Positions 6,737 through 10,099 of a DNA stretch of 10,099 bases are shown piece after piece (the stretch's first letter is position 1; every line of letters begins with the position of its first letter). Under the pieces are notes generated by a model. It was not told the origin of the DNA. It worked only from the letters and a program-made list of their open reading frames with translations, and ran no database searches. Origin of the DNA: JBAROU01 sp049642385 (GTDB lineage: Bacteria > Chloroflexota > Dehalococcoidia > DSTF01 > RBG-16-68-14); assembly GCA_049642385.1 (NCBI GenBank), contig JBAROU010000073.1, positions 1-10,099 on the forward strand. The letters are read 5' to 3'. The position numbers were made by a program, and so were the translations under genes.

Positions 6737-8080
6737 ATGCAGTTGCTGAAGCTCGACTCAAGCTTCCTCAAGTGGTTCTTCCCCGGAATGCACATCAAGC
6801 GATGGCTGTTCCTGCTACTGATCGGGGTGGCGGTGATGGGGCTGGGCTTCGGCTACTTCCTGCGAGAGGTGTACCAGTCGTACATTTTCCCTGATTGGGC
6901 CTACTACGTCACCCTCCAGTTCTGGCCTCGCTACGTGCGTGGCGCGCTGTTCGTCGGGCTGAGCGTGGTGATCGTGCTGTTCGCGATCTGGCAGCTGAAC
7001 CGATCGCTACTCTCGGCGTTCTTGCCACCGAGGCGCGACGAGAGTCTGGTGAACATCATCTATAACCACCGCTATCTGCGCCGCGGACCGAAGGTCGTCG
7101 CCATCGGCGGCGGCACCGGCCTGTCGACGCTGCTGCGCGGGCTCAAAGAGAGCACCGGCAATCTAACGGCGGTCGTCACCGTCGCGGACGACGGCGGCAG
7201 CTCGGGCCGGCTGCGCCGCGAGCTGGGCCTGCCGCCACCGGGCGACGTGCGCAACTGCATCGCCGCGCTGGCGGACGCCGAGCCGTTGATGACGCGCCTG
7301 TTCCAGCATCGCTTTAACGAAGGCGAGGGGCTGGAGGGCCATAGCTTCGGCAACCTGTTCATCGCGGCGATGAGCGACGTGACCGGCAACTTCGAGGAGG
7401 CGGTGCGCGAGACGAGCCGCGTCCTTGCGGTGCGCGGGCAGATCTTGCCCTCGACGCTGACGAACGTGACACTCTCCGCCGTCACGGAGGACGACGAGGC
7501 GATCCACGGCGAATCGCAGATTACGGAGCGCGGCAGCCGAATCAAGCAGGTGTTCGTGCATCCGGAAAACGCGCAGGCGAACCCGGACGCCATTCGCGCC
7601 ATTCTCAGCGCCGACCTTATCGTTGTGGGGCCGGGTAGCCTCTACACCAGCGTGCTGCCGAACCTGCTCGTAGACGGTATCCGGCGCGCGATCGAAATGT
7701 CGAAAGCCGTCAAGGTGTACGTCTGCAACGTCGCGACGCAGCACGGCGAGACGGACTCATTCGCAGTGAGCGATCACTACAAAGCGATGTACGAGCACGT
7801 GCATGGTGGGCTGTTCCACTACGTGCTTGCGAACACGAACATCACGTCGAACGGTCTGCCGGAGGCGTGGCGCTCGGAGCCGGTGCGCATCGACTCCTCG
7901 CATGTCGACAAAGCAGCCGTGATCGGCGCCGACGTTGTGCGGGAGGATAACCGCTACCACCACGACCCGAAGAAGCTGGCGGAGGCGCTGATCCGCCTCT
8001 ACTACCAGCGGCACGAACTAACGCAGCAGCCTCCGCGCAACGGCAAGGAGCGGGAACGCGAACAGGTGGCTGTCGTCTAA
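6737..8080 (+). CDS. yvcK: Membrane-anchored YvcK/CofD-like family protein (gluconeogenesis factor)
   Basis: 447 residues: about 115 N-terminal residues with two predicted membrane segments (about 23-41 and 68-86), then a full YvcK domain. Conserved motifs: VVAIGGGTGLS (120-130), VADDGGSSGRLRRELG (149-164), PPGDVRNC (167-174), EGHSFGNLF (200-208), LSAVTEDD (246-253), VVGPGSLYTSVLPNLLV (296-312) and CNVATQHGETD (330-340). In Firmicutes and Actinobacteria YvcK homologues bind UDP-sugars and are needed for growth on gluconeogenic carbon sources and for normal cell-wall metabolism; the fold resembles the F420 enzyme CofD. The B. subtilis protein is shorter and soluble, so the membrane extension places this one at the cytoplasmic face of the membrane. 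The usual rapZ and whiA neighbours are missing; secG follows after 21 bases. The enzymatic activity, if any, is not established for the family. Confidence 0.92.
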   Translation: MQLLKLDSSFLKWFFPGMHIKRWLFLLLIGVAVMGLGFGYFLREVYQSYIFPDWAYYVTLQFWPRYVRGALFVGLSVVIVLFAIWQLNRSLLSAFLPPRRDESLVNIIYNHRYLRRGPKVVAIGGGTGLSTLLRGLKESTGNLTAVVTVADDGGSSGRLRRELGLPPPGDVRNCIAALADAEPLMTRLFQHRFNEGEGLEGHSFGNLFIAAMSDVTGNFEEAVRETSRVLAVRGQILPSTLTNVTLSAVTEDDEAIHGESQITERGSRIKQVFVHPENAQANPDAIRAILSADLIVVGPGSLYTSVLPNLLVDGIRRAIEMSKAVKVYVCNVATQHGETDSFAVSDHYKAMYEHVHGGLFHYVLANTNITSNGLPEAWRSEPVRIDSSHVDKAAVIGADVVREDNRYHHDPKKLAEALIRLYYQRHELTQQPPRNGKEREREQVAVV

Positions 8081-8101
8081 GCAACGACATAGGAGCGTAT
8101 T

Positions 8102-8335
8102 GTGGCTTTTAGTGACTTTCTCAACCTGGCACAGCTACTGATCTCCCTCGTGCTGATTGTCGTGATCCTGTTCCAGAGCCGGGGCGGCGACATCGGCGCT
8201 GCGTTTGGCGGCGGTGGGGGCGGCGGCAGTTCGTACCGCACGCGGCGAGGCTTGGAGAAGACACTGTTTCAAGCAACGATCGCCCTCGCGATCATCTTCG
8301 TAGCTATTTCGGCGATCAGCGTCGTCTACACCTAA
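8102..8335 (+). CDS. secG: Preprotein translocase subunit SecG
   Basis: 77 residues with a GTG start at 8102, supported by AGGAG at 8091-8095 six bases upstream. The two membrane segments (about 8-24 and 55-75) flank a cytoplasmic loop containing the family signature FQSRGGDIGAAFGGG and then a basic TRRGLEKTLFQATI entry to the second helix. SecG sits in the inner membrane with SecY and SecE and assists SecA-driven export. A run of seven glycines (36-42) makes the loop flexible. It lies 21 bases after yvcK and 39 bases before the binding-protein gene, so co-transcription from the yvcK promoter is likely. Confidence 0.94.
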   Translation: MAFSDFLNLAQLLISLVLIVVILFQSRGGDIGAAFGGGGGGGSSYRTRRGLEKTLFQATIALAIIFVAISAISVVYT

Positions 8336-8346
8336 CGCGTAGGCGC

Positions 8347-8368
8347 CTGGCAACTCGAAGAGCGCCAG
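8347..8368 (+). other. Hairpin in the secG / binding-protein gap
   Basis: CTGGC (8347-8351) pairs with GCCAG (8364-8368), and the inner CTC (8354-8356) pairs with GAG (8360-8362) around a GAA loop, leaving a small 2x1 internal loop. It ends six bases before the ATG at 8375. There is no T-run, so it is not a standard terminator. The only purine-rich Shine-Dalgarno-like stretch (GAAGAG, 8357-8362) lies within it, so it may limit translation of the next gene. Confidence 0.4.
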
Positions 8369-8374
8369 CAATTC

Positions 8375-10030
8375 ATGAGTATCCGCTACACCCCCCGCTG
8401 GCCGCTCCTGCTCGCGCTCATCCTCGGCGTTACGGCGGTCATCGGTCTCACGTACGCGACGACCAACAAAGCGGGCGACGCGCGGCCTAGCCAGGGCGGG
8501 CGCTACGTCGAGGGTGTGGCGGGCGCCGTATCGCAGGTCAACCCGCTTCTCACGATGAGTGACGCTGAGGACGACGTGGCGAAGCTGGTGTTCGCGGGGC
8601 TGGTGCGGCTGGGGCCCAAAGGGAACGTTCAACCCGATCTCGCGGAGGATCTACCGTCGATTGGTCCGGACGGCAAGACTTACACGTTTAAGTTGCGCCG
8701 CGGCCTGCGCTGGCAGGACGGCGTACGCCTCACGGCAAGCGACGTGATCTTCACGGTCAACACGATCAAGGATCCAGCCTTCGCGGGCGACCCACGCCTT
8801 GCCGATGTCTTTGCGGACGTAGAGGTGAACGCGCCGGATGACCAGACGGTGGTGATGACACTGCCCGGGCCATTCGCGCCGTTCCTGGCGTTCGCCACGG
8901 TTGGCATCCTGCCCCAACACCGGCTCTCCGGGCTCAACGCGGAGCAACTGGTCGCCTCACCGTTCTTCGAGCAGCCGGTGGGCAGCGGACCGTATCGCCT
9001 GCGCGAGCTGACGACGAGCGCGGCGAACCTCACTTCGTACGCGGACTATCACCTTGGGCCACCGCTGGTCGACACGATCGAGCTGCGCTTTTACCGCGAC
9101 GACAGCCTGCTCTTCAAGGCGCTCCAGAACACCGAGATCGACGGGGCATTCTTCCACACGAGCCTACCACCAGAAAGCATTACGACCATCGACCAGAACG
9201 CGCAGTGGGTGCGACGTTCGCTGCACGGCACGACGTACAGCCTTATCTACCTGAATCCAGAACTGCCCGCGTTTCAGGACGAAAACGTGCGACATGCCCT
9301 GCAGCACGCCATCGACGAGAACGCGGTGATCAACGATGCACTTTCGGGACAGGGCCTGCCGATCGATAGCCCGATCGCGGCGGACCTGTGGGCATACGTG
9401 AGCTTCCCCGACTCGTACACATTCGACCGGAACCGTGCGGACTCGCTCATGGAGGACGCCGGGTGGACGCGCGGAGCCAACGGCTGGACGAACGACGGCG
9501 AGTTGCTAGGCTTTACGCTCGCGACGATCGATGACCCTGTGCAGCGGCGCATCGCGGACTCGGTCGCAGGACAGTGGCGGGCGTTCGGCCTGCAGGTCGA
9601 GGTGCAGGCGATAGGCGCATCGCAGTTCCGGGATGAAGTGCTCCAGCAGCACCAGTTCGAGGCCGTGCTCAGCACGATCCGACCATCTGGCCCGGACCCG
9701 GACCCGTACGCGTTCTGGCACAGTACGCAGGCGCTTGGCGGAGGGCTGAACCTTTCCGGCTTCTCCAACATCATCGTGGATCAGTTGCTGGAAAGCGCGC
9801 GACAGACGCCTTCCAGCGCGCAGCGAGCCGAAGACTACCGCGTGTTCCAAGATGTGTTCTCGCATGCGCTGCCCGCGCTGCTCCTGAACACGCCAACGTA
9901 CCAGTACGTCGTCGCGTCCGACCTACAAGGGCTCGCGCCGGGCCTGCTCTTCTCGCCCAGTTCGCGCTTCTTCGATGTGCACCGCTGGTTCCTGGAGACC
10001 GCCTCGCCCAGCGACGGCGACAATGGCTGA
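8375..10030 (+). CDS. ABC-transporter-type peptide-binding protein (SBP family 5), membrane-anchored
   Basis: 551 residues, typical of OppA/DppA-type family 5 binding proteins, which capture peptides, nickel or other solutes outside the membrane for an ABC importer. Residues about 9-27 are a hydrophobic N-terminal segment, but no cysteine lipobox follows, so it is likely anchored by this helix or cleaved rather than lipidated. Family features are GGRYVEGVAGAVSQVNPLL (41-59), LVFAGLVRLGPKG (71-83), the YTFKLRRGLRWQDGVRLTASDV core (103-124) and a C-terminal PDPDPYAFWHSTQ segment. No permease or ATPase gene is visible, so transport partners are elsewhere or downstream. It overlaps the next gene by 8 bases (ATGGCTGA), implying translational coupling. 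Ribosome binding at its own start is weak, with a hairpin just upstream. The substrate cannot be assigned. Confidence 0.9.
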   Translation: MSIRYTPRWPLLLALILGVTAVIGLTYATTNKAGDARPSQGGRYVEGVAGAVSQVNPLLTMSDAEDDVAKLVFAGLVRLGPKGNVQPDLAEDLPSIGPDGKTYTFKLRRGLRWQDGVRLTASDVIFTVNTIKDPAFAGDPRLADVFADVEVNAPDDQTVVMTLPGPFAPFLAFATVGILPQHRLSGLNAEQLVASPFFEQPVGSGPYRLRELTTSAANLTSYADYHLGPPLVDTIELRFYRDDSLLFKALQNTEIDGAFFHTSLPPESITTIDQNAQWVRRSLHGTTYSLIYLNPELPAFQDENVRHALQHAIDENAVINDALSGQGLPIDSPIAADLWAYVSFPDSYTFDRNRADSLMEDAGWTRGANGWTNDGELLGFTLATIDDPVQRRIADSVAGQWRAFGLQVEVQAIGASQFRDEVLQQHQFEAVLSTIRPSGPDPDPYAFWHSTQALGGGLNLSGFSNIIVDQLLESARQTPSSAQRAEDYRVFQDVFSHALPALLLNTPTYQYVVASDLQGLAPGLLFSPSSRFFDVHRWFLETASPSDGDNG

Positions 10031-10099
10031 CGCACCGGCGATCATCACACTGACGACCGACTTTGGCCTCGCTGATTCCTACGTGGCGGAGATGAAGGG
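10023..10099 (+). CDS. SAM hydrolase / SAM-dependent halogenase family protein, 5' part only
   Basis: Only 25 codons lie inside the window. They start at an ATG at 10023 that overlaps the stop of the preceding gene by 8 bases. The peptide contains ITLTTDFGLADSYVAEMKG (8-26; the final Gly codon is incomplete but any third base gives Gly), the N-terminal signature of the DUF62 family of SAM hydroxide adenosyltransferases, related to the fluorinase and SalL chlorinase. The TDFG aspartate is a substrate-site residue in that family. Most family members hydrolyse S-adenosylmethionine to adenosine and methionine; halogenation is rare and cannot be judged from this fragment. No Shine-Dalgarno sequence is present, consistent with translation coupled to the upstream gene. 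Confidence 0.8.
   Translation, partial: MADAPAIITLTTDFGLADSYVAEMK

Overview
The window is GC-rich, gene-dense bacterial chromosome in which every supported gene reads left to right. Three traits suggest a Chloroflexota-type bacterium (Thermomicrobia or Dehalococcoidia-like): several genes appear leaderless, an exported protein carries long Thr-Pro linkers and a degenerate dockerin-like tail, and YvcK has an N-terminal membrane extension. This lineage is inferred; no phylogenetic marker was compared. I see no transposase, integrase, phage gene, CRISPR array, tRNA or rRNA.

Layout. (1) Positions 1-2530: promoter and gene for a large exported protein with an N-terminal membrane segment, a sugar-dehydrogenase-like beta-propeller, a Thr-Pro linker, a von Willebrand A domain, a second short Thr-Pro linker, a TSP3-like Ca-binding segment and a duplicated dockerin-like tail. 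(2) Positions 2540-4684: a small biotin unit, birA (ligase plus repressor) then bioB (biotin synthase). A degenerate BirA-type operator overlaps the birA promoter and start codon, so biotin may control both genes. (3) Positions 4688-5132: a GC-rich inverted repeat of a widely dispersed type, then a stand-alone 121-residue receiver-like protein lacking the usual switch residues. (4) Positions 5196-6690: gatB, a subunit of the tRNA-dependent amidotransferase, with an extended -10 promoter placed so that the mRNA should begin at the ATG. (5) Positions 6722-10099: a probable operon of yvcK (cell-envelope/central-metabolism factor), secG (Sec translocon), a membrane-anchored peptide-transporter-type binding protein, and the first 25 codons of a SAM hydrolase-family gene that overlaps its predecessor by 8 bp and runs off the window.

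Most of this is housekeeping: biotin supply, Gln/Asn-tRNA formation, secretion and envelope metabolism. The parts that deserve a second look are the modular exported protein and its C-terminal repeat, the leaderless promoter pattern, the putative BirA operator, the atypical receiver protein, and the coupling of the binding protein to a SAM hydrolase. I found no convincing wholly new system.
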